Below are positions 35,222 to 47,349 of a stretch of 60,554 nucleotides of DNA, piece by piece. Position 1 is the stretch's first letter. The number at the start of each line of letters is the position of its first letter. A program made the position numbers and the translations under genes. The notes beneath the pieces were generated by a model that was given only the letters and a program-made list of their open reading frames with translations, had not been told where the DNA came from and did no database searches. Source of the stretch: Phoronis australis (Eukaryota > Phoronida > Phoronidae); the NCBI GenBank assembly GCA_002633005.1, contig NMRA01000359.1:401438-461991 (forward strand). Direction: 5' to 3'.

Positions 35222-36364
35222 CAACTGGAGATGGTGCACTGACATGCTGTTGCAAGGCTCGTTTGTGAATGGCACACTGGTAGTTTGCTCTTTTAGCATG
35301 TAACAGCAAACAGTCATGATGAGGTGGCAGATGACAGAATTCAGCATGAATATGTGGTAGCGTGCTTTGTTAGCCGTTGATGACTCACCGTGCAGCTTGT
35401 ATACAAAACACAAATGTTGAGTCCAACTTTAATGGCAAAGACAAAGTTAAAAAAATATCTCTGCAAGCCTGCACCCTACCCAAAATAAAAAAGTTTTGAC
35501 AACCTGAATTACCGTTTCATCCAAGCTCCTTGTTACAGTAATCCTATTTAACTAAAATAAATAACCAAAATAATCATCTTTTTAGCACACAGTATGGCCA
35601 ACAACTAAAATTTCATTTTGTCTCTAAGTGCTCAGCAAAAATAAGCATTAAGAGAAATGAGAATCATTACTAACATTGATTGCACTGTGCAGCTTCCTTC
35701 AAACAATTTAAAACATAGAAACATTTTTATCATCCTTAATACAGTAGTTCAGCCTTTGAAAAATAGGGGAATGGTCATGTTGGCAATAGTTTTTGTTTGA
35801 AATTGAAAAGCGTCTTCTTTACCGTAGAGCTAAAATTTCATTTGATGCTTCCTGTTTTAAATAGCACATAATTGGAAGAGTAAAAATTTTCCTTTGATAA
35901 AAACTCCAATTCAAGAATCTTCAAAATGTGAGATACTGAAATCTGTGCAACACTTGAAATTTCAAGATAAATAAATTACAGAACACATGCAATATTTCCA
36001 TTTTTATATTTCTCAGATTCCAAACACTGCTCATGATTTTACATTAAAGGATCTCAAAATAGGCTTAAAAGTTCATAAAAAGCAGTGCTGATCACTCAAA
36101 TGTAGGTAAAAACTACTGCCAGTACATTGAGATTGAGACCACTATTACTATAAATTTATCAAGCAAAATAATTTTTGTTCCGTGACCTAAACTAAAGATT
36201 ATTTATCATAAATGACACCTTTTCAAATTAAGAATAATAGGTAGGTGTATTACAATTGAATATTTGGAACTGGGATAGGTTTTCAACTTTTCTTTTGTTT
36301 GTAAAGTTCCCCTGTGATAAAATTTGATTTGTGGCAAATGGTTCATTGTGGTGGCAAGACATAA
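35222..36364. other. AT-rich spacer, no gene seen
   Basis: No open frame of note and no inverted or tandem structure recognised. It lies between the Penelope-like fragment and the next coding relic. Confidence 0.5.
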
Positions 36365-36545
36365 TTATGGTAAATTTCTGTGAGCACTGTTAAATGTACA
36401 TGTAACTGACAGTGCCAATCTCCTTAATTTTCTAGTGGGCTCAACATTATTTCCATCATCAGCTTGGTCTTTTTCTTTTCTAAGAGTTCTTTCAATTTTT
36501 GTTACATCCGTTAAGTGTCTGTAACACTGCTTGTGATAGAAGCGC
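36365..36545 (-). pseudogene. coding relic with H-x3-CY motif, likely transposon-derived
   Basis: The minus-strand frame reads ARFYHKQCYRHLTDVTKIER and continues as a charged helix. A YH..CYR.LT...KIER pattern resembles a zinc-binding segment found in proteins of transposon-rich invertebrate families. Its 5' end is cut by the MITE starting at 36540. I do not recognise the parent family with certainty. Confidence 0.3.
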
Positions 36546-36799
36546 GCGCGCACCAAGCTTAAAAATGGGGGCTCGAGTTTTTGAGAATGTGGACATTTAT
36601 TAAGATTCACGGGGTACTTCAGAGCTACGAATTGTGCGTTCGTCGAATTTTGGTAGTTCCTACCTTTTTAGTGAACTTTTGTCTCATTTTCTACTTTTTC
36701 GGAGTTTTTGGTTCTCTGAGGCAAACCTTTTTACCCACTTTACCAAATGGGGGAGGCTCGTTCAAGCCCCCGAGCCCCCCACCCCTGGATGCACGCATG
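36540..36799 (+). mobile_element. MITE-like element, family 1, copy 2
   Basis: Matches the reverse complement of 5227-5470 over its length: TTTTTGAGAATGTGGAC, then TTTAGTGAACTTTTGT, then GGAGGCTCGTTC. It ends GATGCACGCATG. The left end is altered by a GC dinucleotide expansion (GCGCGCGCGC). Confidence 0.7.
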
Positions 36800-37520
36800 A
36801 CAAGAAAAAAGCAATGATACTTCTCTTGCACTCAATGTTTATACGTATGTTTGTAGTAGCCTTAGACCAGATATCTGAAAATTCCAGCTCAGAAATTTGA
36901 GCAGAAGCTGACACATGAATGCAACAAGGGGTAGACATCGTGCCAGTCTATTGTGAAGTTGCACCCTAGTTGAGTATTCAGCAGAGTTCTAGCTGTCCCA
37001 AAACTGCTCTTTGCGAAACACAAAATGATTCAGGAATGTGCCAAGAATTCTTTCAGTGCGATGACACTGGTGGCCACTTGATTTGGCTTTCCTCAATTCC
37101 TAACTGCTGCCTGCTCGTTTTTGAGCCTTGGCCCTTGGTAACTGCCTATTACTTGCACACCCATCCAAGAATTAATACTCTCCAATGTAGTCAGTAACAG
37201 TAAACAAGCTCGCTAAGCCAGATAACATCAGCTGACTGTCCTCTAAGGAAGGTTTTCATGCCAAGCAATATTTTTCTGGCATTTGATTGGCTGTTCGGAT
37301 CATTTTGCACTGACACCTGGTGGCTAACATATTAGTTGAGGTTATATTTTTCCAAATTTTAAATTAAAATTCTTACTAAACGTGCAAGTGTTTTCTTGGA
37401 ACCTTTTTTGAAATTGACTTTTGAACATCTGTAGATGGGTTTAATGCAAAGTTCCCGTTGTCCCCAGAAAGAAGCCACGCGGAGGTGAAAGATAGGAGAG
37501 CTGGGACTATGGCCAATGCA

Positions 37521-37605
37521 GTGTATAATGTGTTGTAGTAATACATTACAGTGAGCTGCAAGCATGTAACGGCTTGCATTTAATAGAGTCTTGAAAGGTG
37601 TTACA
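37521..37605 (-). repeat. right copy of the inverted repeat pair
   Basis: Reverse complement of 34131-34216. Similarity stops outside this ~85-bp core on both sides. Confidence 0.7.
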
Positions 37606-37979
37606 GGGGCTCCTCTGGCAAACATGTTGAATTTACATGGCTTACTGAAAAAACATTTTTAATTAAATTAATAACTGAATCAATAAACCAACTACCAAAT
37701 GAAGACTAGAAATTAAGTATCTGTGGTTAGAGGGCGCCGTGAATACGAGATCGAAACAACGAAACGTCAGGTTACGGATGAAATAAGTGACTTTGGGTGA
37801 GGATTTGTCTTTTTTTAGAACAACAAGCTGCGTTCCTGAAAACAAAGTGTTATACGCCTTACCTTCTCCAAAACTAAAGAAAAAGCTTTATTTGAAAAAC
37901 TCCTTGTACATTTAATCTCAGTTTTTAATAACAAAAACAATGCACTTGATAAGCTTATATTTAACAAATATAACAGAGA

Positions 37980-38663
37980 ATGCTGACGGCCAGGCCTGAG
38001 GAATTCCCTTATTTTTCACAACTCCCCTCCTCCAACTGGAATACACTGCCCTCAAATTTTAAACACAGTCGTTCACTCTCAATGATCAAAACAAGCTTTA
38101 AAATTCACTTCTTTCATGCGAATTTACCGTTCCCGTTTACCAAGTTTAAATTATTCCTAGAGCTCACGAGGTATCTCTTAATAGAGCTGCGTTCATGGCC
38201 CAGTTGCATAAAGGTTATGTGCAGTATAGCAACAATGACGACGCGTTGTCAGGCGTAACGTTGCTATTGTTGAACAATACACCAGACGTCTATCAACAAT
38301 AAAACTTATCCAGCGGATAATTTTGAAATTTTTATGCAACCCAGCCCTGGACTTTAACTTGTCTCTGACAAATTTGTACACAACTTCACAGACGTCTCGT
38401 CTCTTCGTTGTTTAATTTGTGGGCAAGATCAGACTAAAGTTAAATTTCTGCTGGACTGTCGAGTTAATTTTCAACAACGACAGGGTCTCTTCCAGATCAT
38501 TGATAGCAACTCTGATGTGTTCTCTACACTCAAAGTACTCCGTAGTTTACTAAACAAAGCCAATGTCCTCATCAATGGTTCAAGTAAATTCTGTGTAGAA
38601 ACTAATCTTATGCTGCTTCTATATGTCACATCATTTGTTTATAACATTCAGCAGTTGTATTGA
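37980..38663 (+). mobile_element. non-LTR retrotransposon 3' relic (broken)
   Basis: Two pieces of the C-terminal end of a LINE reverse transcriptase. At 38010-38130 the frame has SNWNTLPSNFKHSRSLSMIK, the ..LWNSLP..L..S.SL..FK pattern. At 38350-38663 it has CLICGQDQTKVKFLLDC, the terminal Cys-Cys-His/Cys knuckle, and ends at a stop. A 151-bp MITE (38197-38347) separates them. The element is dead and 5' truncated. Confidence 0.65.
38197..38347. mobile_element. MITE inserted in the LINE relic
   Basis: Terminal inverted repeats GGCCCAGTTGCATAAA and TTTATGCAACCCAGCCC. A second inner inverted pair (AGCAACAATGACG and CGTAACGTTGCTATTG) makes it strongly hairpin-forming. No reading frame. Confidence 0.75.
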
Positions 38664-38789
38664 AGGGTTTTTGTCATTGTCATTTTTCACTTTTTCATTT
38701 GTATAATGATAACAGTTTTTATTAGTGTGTTTTATTGTCTAAAGCCCAGATATAATGTTCACTGCGATTTCCTTCTTAATAAATTGTTA

Positions 38790-39400
38790 AACGACAAAAA
38801 GTGACAGATGCCGTAAGGCGACTAGGTGCATTCGTCGTTTGTATGCAGACGCGTTCAGGATCAAAACTACGTTTTGTCTTCGCTTTCTGAGGTATCGCCT
38901 ATGCTATGTACACCTCGTCGACTCGATGTTGTGGCGACTCAGTGAATAAAATGAGTGCAAATTGTAGGAAGAGCACATGGCAAATTCGATTTGAGTGGCA
39001 GCTTTGTAACTTTTGACTTTGGACAGGTAGCTAACAGATTTCCAAGCGTTTGAAAGCCATTCTGCATTTTTTTCTCGCTACATGGCCAGCGTATTTCGTA
39101 TACTTTGAAGTTCCCTTAGAATGAAGATAAAGTATTTTGTTGGACAATAACCTTAAAAATTATACTCAATAGTTTTATATGTTGTGTGACCTTTTGGCGA
39201 ACTGCTCCGAACCTGCGTAACAGGTGTGCAGGCGTAAGCATACACGGATTTTGCTAAGCCGTTTGGGGGTCACGTGATTTAGGATTGCCCTAATTTCATG
39301 AAACTATGTCAAAATGCAGACGATTCTAGTGCATTAAAGTGGGTCATCTAATAGGAGATGAAAAAATCAGAGGAATTAATCATGAGTGGTCGTGTAGCAA
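38790..39400. other. upstream flank of gene C, no gene seen
   Basis: No reading frame or repeat recognised. It probably contains the promoter and any 5' non-coding exon of gene C. Confidence 0.4.
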
Positions 39401-39407
39401 AACAATC

Positions 39408-39518
39408 TAGACCGATCGCTAGGGCAAATCAGACCATATGGACCTCGTGAGAGCAATATTGGCGTACATTGCTCTCCCTCGGTGCATATGACCCCTAAAC
39501 AACTTTCTAATCGGTCTA
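39408..39518. mobile_element. ~110-bp hairpin element upstream of gene C
   Basis: Ends TAGACCGAT and ATCGGTCTA. An inner pair, GACCATATGGACCTCGTGAG and its near complement ending GCATATGACC, folds around GAGAGCAAT/ATTGCTCTC. It lies about 155 bp upstream of the gene C start codon. Confidence 0.6.
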
Positions 39519-39673
39519 TGTTCATAATTATAATAAAATGTTACTGTTGGCCACCGTGTTCTACCATATCATGGTCGGAGGCAACCGTCACTCTCAATAT
39601 TAAGGTTAAGCCTATCTGACCTTAATTGTTGAGCTTAACCTAACGCTTATTCTTGTTCACATTCAGGAGGACC

Positions 39674-42600
39674 ATGAACGAAGAAGAAAAATGGAAGCTT
39701 CAACATAATCACCAAATTCTCATCACCGATGTATCTCAAGATGTTATCGAAGAACTGTACTCCACGGGGATCATTAATCAAAGAGATTTAAAAGAAATTT
39801 TTACCAGAAACCTGACTGAAGAAAAGAATGAATTATTGCTGCAAATGTTGCCCACTAAAGGTCCCAATGCATACACACAGTTTCGTGAAATTCTGGTTAA
39901 TCACGGCGGATACGAGTACTTGGTTGAGCGGCTTGATCAAACTTCCCACGTTCACCACGCAGGTAAAGGAATATTACGTTGGTATATGCCACAAAGTTGT
40001 TGGTTTGATTCACGTGGCGGCCATCTTCTATCTAAACACTTATACTAGTACTATAAAGTGTCGTAGTTCATTTAGAAATTTTCTTTAAGCAACGGTATAG
40101 TTTTATGTCGCGATCAGATGTCTAATTTCAGATGCGACGTTTTATCAAAAGGGAGATCAGACGTTTAAAGAGCCATCCGATCGGCGACATTTTTGGGTCG
40201 CACTGCGTGTGACGCCTCGCTACTACCCATACAGTTGTAATGGATGTATAATTTAACAGTCCATTATTAACACAAAGAAGACTTATTATTAGTTTATTAC
40301 ACTAAAATTTTGTCGATATAGTGATATTCCAAGCTCTGATAAGATATTCCGTGAACGACGATCTTGTTGGCCATTTCTGGAACCAACTGTTCACGTACTA
40401 TGAAAGTGTTTCGCACGACAGTCCTGTAGATCAGTCCTCATATACCAGTCATTAATATCCCCAGAGTATTGTAACAGTGCAATTACTGGCCACAGTCTTT
40501 CGTGACGTAACACGAGACACTTTGCTGGTCGCAGTCCCTGTGAGCCTAACACGTAGTATCTCGCTTCCCACAATTCACAAAAACATAGACAATTAACAAA
40601 AGTTTATATTGTAGAAAATTCAAAAGTGCGCCGAAACAAAATCTTGTTTTTGTTTGACACCAGTTAACACTCAATTTGTGAACTCTACAAACTTTGGAAG
40701 TGTTCAGAGATTGGCGATGGGCCTATATTGGCGAAAAATCCGAATACAGGACCATGAGCCTACTAACAATACACATTATACCGTTTCGCGAAAATATGTG
40801 GTCGCCCCTTCGTAATATAGATCGATTAGTGGCGCACATAAAGGTAGTTTCCACAAGTGAAGTCAAGTCAATTTGTTTATAGTCACCTAAAATAAAATGA
40901 GAGAAAACAGTATACCGAGAAATAAATACAAAAGTCACGAAATAAATATGAAATTAAAACAAAGATTTAAATGCTATACACAAAATTAACAATTAGCACC
41001 ATACGAGAGAATATATTTGAATTAGAAAATCACAGGCACTGCAATTTAATTGCAGGGAGGCTCAGTCCATGGGCTGGCATATGGCACAAAAGTATTTAAA
41101 TCTGAGCTCGATCTCGCCTCCTCTAATAAAGAGTTCCACAAATTAGAGTCATAGACTCTCATAGATCGCGGAGCGTAACGAGTGGTTCTGCACTGAGGAA
41201 TGTTAGTCCTGTTGGATGATCGTAAATTATATGGGGTCCTGCGAATTGTGAGAATGTCCCGTTGAAATGGGGGTGACAAGATTAAAATTTTAAAAGCTTC
41301 TTTTAGAATGTGTACCAAGCTCTAGAGTAGGTAGATTAACTCTCAATAATTGTGTCTCATATGAGCTAGAAAAATCATCAAACACAAATCGTAGGGCCCT
41401 GCATTGAACTCGTTCAATCGTATATGTATTGACTAAACCACGAAAATACCAGACTAAAGTACACCACAAGGGCGGATCAAGGATTTTGAGTTAGGGGGAG
41501 CCATGGCAGAGTATTAGCCAGGATTTTGCTCGTCAGACATTCGCACCCCCCATCTGACAAATGTAAACTAGGAGAATTTTAGAGGGGGCCATGGCCCCGT
41601 TGGCCCCCCTCTAAATCCGCCACTGCACCACCTCCTGGTCTTCCTTCAGTACTGATGACGCGACAACACACGTTTGCGCCGAAGCTTGATTTCGAAATAT
41701 TCGTAAGACCTCTCTTTCATTCAACAGGTCCGCCGGCCAGCCCTACTGGCGTTTCCCACGAGGACACTCTGACTGCCATACAGAAGGAACTGGCCCAACG
41801 ATACGAGGAGCAGTTTCACAGGATCAACCCCCTTCCTTGGTCAGGAGAACTGCTGAGAAGAATGCCTGATGTTTATACAGAGTTGTTGCTCAATGAAAGA
41901 GATACATACAAAAGGTAAGTCTATAATTTAAAACTATACTTCCTTTTTGACCTATAGCTCAAACGTAAACTCAAGAAATATGCTGATTTCAATTAAAACT
42001 GTGGCATTGCACTTAAAAATTCCCTTGTCATGATAGCTTGGAATTTTACTGAAGCAGTCAAACTTTGGAAGGACTGGCCGGCCCTCTGATTTGTTAGCTA
42101 TATTTGACTATTAAATTCTATAGATGTTCATCGAGGTTAGGGAAATGCAGTTTTCTATTAATTGTCTTGGGAAAGGGTTTGAGCGAAATTTGGCAAGTAT
42201 TTCATTATATTAGATTTGGCACTTTTTACATACTCAATCTTCAGATTTTACCTCCTTCAAAGCGTCTGTCTTTATAACTCTTCATATGTTACATTTTCAT
42301 GGAGACGACCACTGACAGAAAAGCACGGGGTTTCTTGATGCCAGTATTCGTTCTATATTATCACAGTAGACAAAAACTTAATTGATTATGGATGCCAAAT
42401 GCACAATCGAGGCATCACTTTATCGTACGTGAAGTCCCTATGACTAGATTTTCACTGATAAATATAGCGGTTCATGAAGACGATCACAAACTGTAAATAG
42501 GGAAAACGGTCGAATCTACAGTTGTTTCAATTTATCTTTTTTTTGTAAAAGGAAAAGCTTCGCGCTTGCAACGTGCCAACGACCATGGTCTTTGCTACAA

Positions 42601-45225
42601 GTGCCTCAGGTCCTTGTTGATATTGCGCTATCTTGACAGTTTCTCAAAGATTTCTAAAATATCAAACGTTCCCGTGCAGAACTACATGAAGGGAAACGCC
42701 CTCAGCGTGACTTTCTTACGGCTTATTTTGCACGTTCGTCATCTAGTGACGATTAAGTTAGACGAGTTGCACGCGTTGGTGACACAGTCGTCGATTTCGG
42801 AGACGACACGTCTCTGTACTTGCAGATCAACCAGTCGGTGTTCATATTGCAACAGATAGTTGAACCAAGAAGTGCAAGGTTGACGGAACCAATTACATCA
42901 GACACTTGTTTGTAAAAACGGTCAGATTTCATTAAATGTTTGCCGGGACATTTTTTTCCCCGCTGACCACAAGTAGCAAAATTTACGTGTGAATTGGTCC
43001 CCCAATGGTCAACTATGATTTGGCAATATAGCGTCAATTTACGTACCAACTCCCATTGTATCAGGCATATATTACCATTTGGTCAAAACGCATAATCTTA
43101 CTGGTTAAATGTTAACGGAGCGTGAACCTGACACTCTCGATCCGAGCAATGTGGATAAGTTGTAACCGTCAAAACTGATTTACAAACGTGTCCAACGGAA
43201 TCGCCACAACGTGAAGCTAAGGGCGTTCAATGAAGAATTTCAACACAATCTATCAATTGATATCTTTATCGCTAATAAGTCTTGTACTTTTACAGAAATC
43301 AAAACAGTCAACCTATTTCCGTGGATGACATTTTTGCCCCTCAAGAAGACTCTCCGTCCGCCAAGCGGGTCTACATCCAGGGAAACTCGGGTTCGGGTAA
43401 AACAGTGCTCTGTAACAAGCTGGCGTACGATTGGGCAAAACGCACGCTTGGTCCAATGGGCAAATTTTCTCTTGTTCTATTCTTGGAAATGAAGGAAGGA
43501 ATCGTCAAAAGCAATTTGAAGGATACTATAGTCGAGCACCTGTTCCCCATTGACTTTAAATACAGGCAGTCTGTTCTGAGCTGTTTAAACGACTACCAGA
43601 CAAACATCTTGCTGATTATCGATGGCTATGACGAATTGTCTCCCCTTGACAAGCAGAGCTTTGAATCCTTTCTGGAAGGGAGGTATCTTCACCAAGTCAG
43701 TTGCTTGGTGACATCAAGACCGACGAATTTAGAGGCTAGACACTTCGACCGGCGACTGACATGCAGTGGATTTCTTCCGGAAAATGCTAGAAAGTTTGTT
43801 GACAAATACTTTAACGGAAAACCGAAGACGTATTACAAGGATTTGATGGACCGCGTGGAGAATAGCTGCTACATGAGTCAGCTGGTAGAGAACCCTCTAA
43901 ACTGTCTATTGTTGTGTGTCCACTGGGAAGAAAATGAGCAAAATAACAAGGGAAATCTTCCTAGATCGCTTTCGCAGTTATTTTTTAGCATTATCGACAT
44001 CATGAAGTGGCGCCACCTTTACAAAACAGATCAAAACAGGCGAGGTGCAAGTAAACTCGAAGGAGTTGAAGACGATAATCTCTTGGATGAAGTGAAAGAA
44101 TTAGCTTTCAATGGAGTAATTGAAGGTTGCAGGGAGGTCTCTCTCTCCAGGCATCAGACGTCTTCCCTTAATTTTGACGTTCTGATTAAGATGGGAATTC
44201 TTACGAAGGTTGAATCTAAACTGAAGAGAGATGAACGTCTTTGTTTCACTCAAAGGCACATTCAGGAGGTGTTGGCTGCGATGCACTTCCCAACACTGTC
44301 AGGCCCCGACAGGATAAAATACTTCAAGCAGTTTCTCGCAAAGCCTAAGACAGTCATTCTTGTTATATTTATTATGGGTGTTTTTAAGACCAACGATGAA
44401 GTGTTGGAAGAGCTGTTTGAGATTCTAGCTGAAAACAATCGTCACAATTATGAATCGATCATATTTGAATTGTTCAACGCTGCATCTGCTACGAGTACTA
44501 GCTTTAACAGGGTCACAAAACCTTTTACGGTGAGTTTCCATGCTCTCAATGAAGCCGAGAGCAAGAACAACGAACATTTTGTCTCCCTCATCGCTTCCTC
44601 GATGCCGCGGAATCTGTTTCTTGATCTGACATGTTTACGCAATCATTTCTTGTGTCACGACATGTCGCACAGCTGCTTTAAGACTCTGACGTCGATGCCG
44701 TGTCCTGAGCGTGTCATGGTTATGGAACTTTCCATCTTCCAGGGGGAGTGTCTGAAACTCGCAAACAAGGTATTGGATGTTATACGTCTTGTTTCGTCTG
44801 AAGATCCAAAACAGTTCGATTTTTTCGTTTACTGCGATGGCAGGAACGCACACGGATATGTTTCCATTGCGGTCTTTCTGTACCGGCTCATGGAATCCAT
44901 CAAGGACCACCAGAATATCAGAGTCTTTTTCAAGGAGCGCATCAGAAGTATAAACTTCCTCTTGCCGAACTGTAAGCGCTTGCGTGAAATGACCTCTTCA
45001 GAGTTAAAAGACGAGATGAAACTGCCTTCCAGCCCACCAGTAGAACTTCCTCCACTGGTAGTATACACGGACAAGACATTCGATGAACTTGAAGACGAAT
45101 TCAATACTGATAGTGAACATGCGTCTCCTCCGGAAGTGGCTGCTTTTTTCTTCAAGAAGTTAAACACTGAATATGACATAACTTGGAGAAGAGCATCGTT
45201 CCCCACACCTTTAATGCATACTTGA
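39674..45225 (+). CDS. CARD-NACHT NLR-like protein, paralog C (3 exons, 801 aa)
   Basis: Exons 39674-39962, 41728-41914 and 43296-45225, in phases 1 and 2 as in A and B. The ATG follows TTCACATTCAG|GAGGACC, so an acceptor directly upstream again suggests a 5' non-coding exon. The CARD covers residues 1-90 (KWKLQHNHQI, TKGPNAYTQF, EYLVERL). Exon 2 carries INPLPWSGELLRRMPDVY. Walker A GNSGSGKT is at 188-195, Walker B IIDGYDEL follows, and the motif reads FTQRHIQEVLAAMHF. The C-terminal ~300 residues are conserved with A and B (VTKPFTVSFHALNEAESK, CDGRN, GYVSI), but the last ten residues differ. It lacks a ~20-residue insert that A and B carry between NACHT and winged helix. It is the most diverged of the three, and its flanks do not match units A or B. 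Confidence 0.9.
41046..41318 (-). mobile_element. non-LTR retrotransposon C-terminal fragment
   Basis: The minus-strand frame has TPYNLRSSN, then IPQCRTTRYAPRSMRVYDSN and LWNSLLEEARSSSDLNTF. This is the YNLRSS...RT.RY..RS..V....LWNSL motif at the end of CR1/Jockey-type LINE reverse transcriptases. It is truncated at both ends and lies in intron 1 of gene C, antisense to it. Confidence 0.7.
41467..41625 (-). mobile_element. MITE-like element, family 3, copy 3 (TSD CACCA)
   Basis: Reverse-complement copy of the elements at 12789 and 20138. The end CCGCCACTG at 41617-41625 mirrors CAGTGGCGG, and the other end is CAAGGGCGGATCAAGG. A perfect CACCA duplication flanks it (41462-41466 and 41626-41630). 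Confidence 0.8.
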
Positions 45226-45305
45226 AGAGCCACCGTCAATTCCTTTAAGTGGCAACGATAATTTTACAAACGCACATACACACACGCACACGTGCACACA
45301 AACAT

Positions 45306-45364
<59 letters not shown>

Positions 45365-45900
45365 AAGGCTGTCCCACATACATAGGAATACTACTGCCAT
45401 ATACTATCGAGAGTTCATTCACATGCTAATAACTCAACAAGAGCGAAGATATGTGATATAACCTATTTATCCCATGTATGTTAACTTATTTGCAGCATAT
45501 TTTGCTTCCGTGTGCTTCGGCTTGTTGTTATATGACGCCATGTGCATGCCAAGTACGATGCCGCGCCGGTTAATCGGCAAGATTATTCTGTGAAAGCGTT
45601 GAATACCTAGTAAACTTTTATTACTTGATTGGAAGATCTTCTTATAATAGAGGTGGGTTTGTAAGAAGACTTCTGTCTGTATATGCGTTTTCAGATGTAT
45701 GCATTAATCAGGGTGTGGTCAACCAAGCTTATTTTAGCTGTTTTTTCCCAGCGTGTCAGTGACTGTTATTTGCAAGGATGGCAATCTGATATCTAATGTA
45801 GCGCAAATCTGTCTTGCTATGTGAGGCTTAAAACAATGCATTGTCTAGAAAGTTATTTAAAAATATTTAGTATCCAATGTGTTTTTGTCCACTCTCTCAC
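45226..45900. other. 3' flank of gene C with (CA)n, no gene
   Basis: A long CA repeat at 45265-45358 (preceded by imperfect CA), then unremarkable sequence without a reading frame. No canonical AATAAA was found close to the gene C stop. Confidence 0.6.
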
Positions 45901-45959
45901 TCGATTACGATGCACAAATCATTCGTTACTAGAGGAAAAAGGTCGCCACACAAACATTC

Positions 45960-46190
45960 TCTAAAAATAGGTTGTGTGAGTTATGTAATTCGGCATGTGC
46001 AGAGGACGAATACCACGTTGTGTTAGTTTGCAGTGCGTACCAAAACCTTCGGATTCAGTACATAAGTGATCGCTTTTGTCATTCTCTCACAACATCTAAA
46101 TTTGAATTTCTCATGAGAACTCCGGATACCTCGCTACTAAAATTCGCCCACTATGCTATCAAGCGTCACAATTCAATACCCAGTCTCTAA
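45960..46190 (+). mobile_element. non-LTR retrotransposon 3' end
   Basis: The frame reads CELCNSACAEDEYHVVLVCS and ends at a stop. The C-x2-C...ED-E-YH...C knuckle followed by YQNLR is typical of the last residues of CR1/L2-like LINE ORF2. The short tail runs into a TATG/TA microsatellite, as many such LINE 3' ends do. Confidence 0.7.
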
Positions 46191-46235
46191 CGCACCTGAC
46201 AATGTACGATCTTGTATATGTCATACTTTGGGCCT

Positions 46236-46506
<271 letters not shown>

Positions 46507-47018
46507 TATTTATACCACATACTAAACGAGAAACATTGCTTTGTAACTACTTTCTATGTCAGAGGCCCGGGGTCGGAGGTCGTGACCTTTTAAGAAAAGC
46601 CGGGTTATTTTTGTCAAATAATGCTTTTACTCAAAACCAATTGAAAACTTAAATATAATAGAAATAAATTGAATTTATAAATTAAGGTTTACCAACTATT
46701 ATAGCTTAAAACACGTTTTTTCACGCTAAGCTTCGACCGGGAAATTATCGTCTGCTAAAGTAGGTTACAACTGGTAACTGAATAAAATTCTCAAGTCAAA
46801 GATCCTGACGACAAGATACCCGAATTCAAACTGGAGATCGGTGATTTACAAGTAAGACGACATGAGAGAAAAATATCACTGAATTGAGATATCATTTTTA
46901 TGGAAATTATGTGTCTTATTTTTCGTAGCGTATAAGTACAGTACAATGCGGTTTGTTGAACTTGCGATTGCTGCGCGTGCTCATTTAAGTATTCTATTTT
47001 CACTCTTGATTACGTCAG
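46507..47018. other. spacer, no gene seen
   Basis: No reading frame or repeat recognised. Confidence 0.5.
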
Positions 47019-47095
47019 TCGCTGCATGGTGAAGTGGTTAAGTCGGCGACCAGCAATTCCAGGGTCCCGGGTTCGACTCCGTTCTCGGTTTCCCG
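47019..47095 (+). mobile_element. tRNA-derived SINE head
   Basis: An excellent A box TGGTGAAGTGG (47027-47037) and a perfect B box GGTTCGACTCC (47070-47080). The sequence between them does not give a clean anticodon arm, and the 3' side runs into a palindrome instead of an acceptor stem. A pol III-driven SINE or tRNA relic is likelier than a working tRNA. Confidence 0.6.
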
Positions 47096-47102
47096 CCAAA
47101 TC

Positions 47103-47124
47103 GTTATCTCACTAGTGAGATAAC
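47103..47124. repeat. perfect 22-bp palindrome
   Basis: GTTATCTCACT followed by its exact reverse complement, AGTGAGATAAC, just 3' of the pol III boxes. It may be the body of the same SINE. Confidence 0.8.
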
Positions 47125-47349
47125 TTCATGGGTTATTACACGGTTGTATCTACCATTTGACGCTAATATTGTGGTATAAATAAATTAATTACTGGATTTA
47201 ATTATTCACTCTCCATCTACGCACAATCTCAAAGCATAGCTACACCTTTTAAACAAACCCATAGTAAATCGTCTGACAGGAGCATATCTTCTAAATTTCA
47301 GAAATACTTTACAAAGGGTGAAGGAGATACAGCCGCGGACATAAAATAA

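Noticed and set aside
42566-42859. 97-codon frame in intron 2 of gene C with some Cys pairs
   Set aside because: No family match, no acceptor/donor pair preserving frame with the NLR exons, and absent from A and B.
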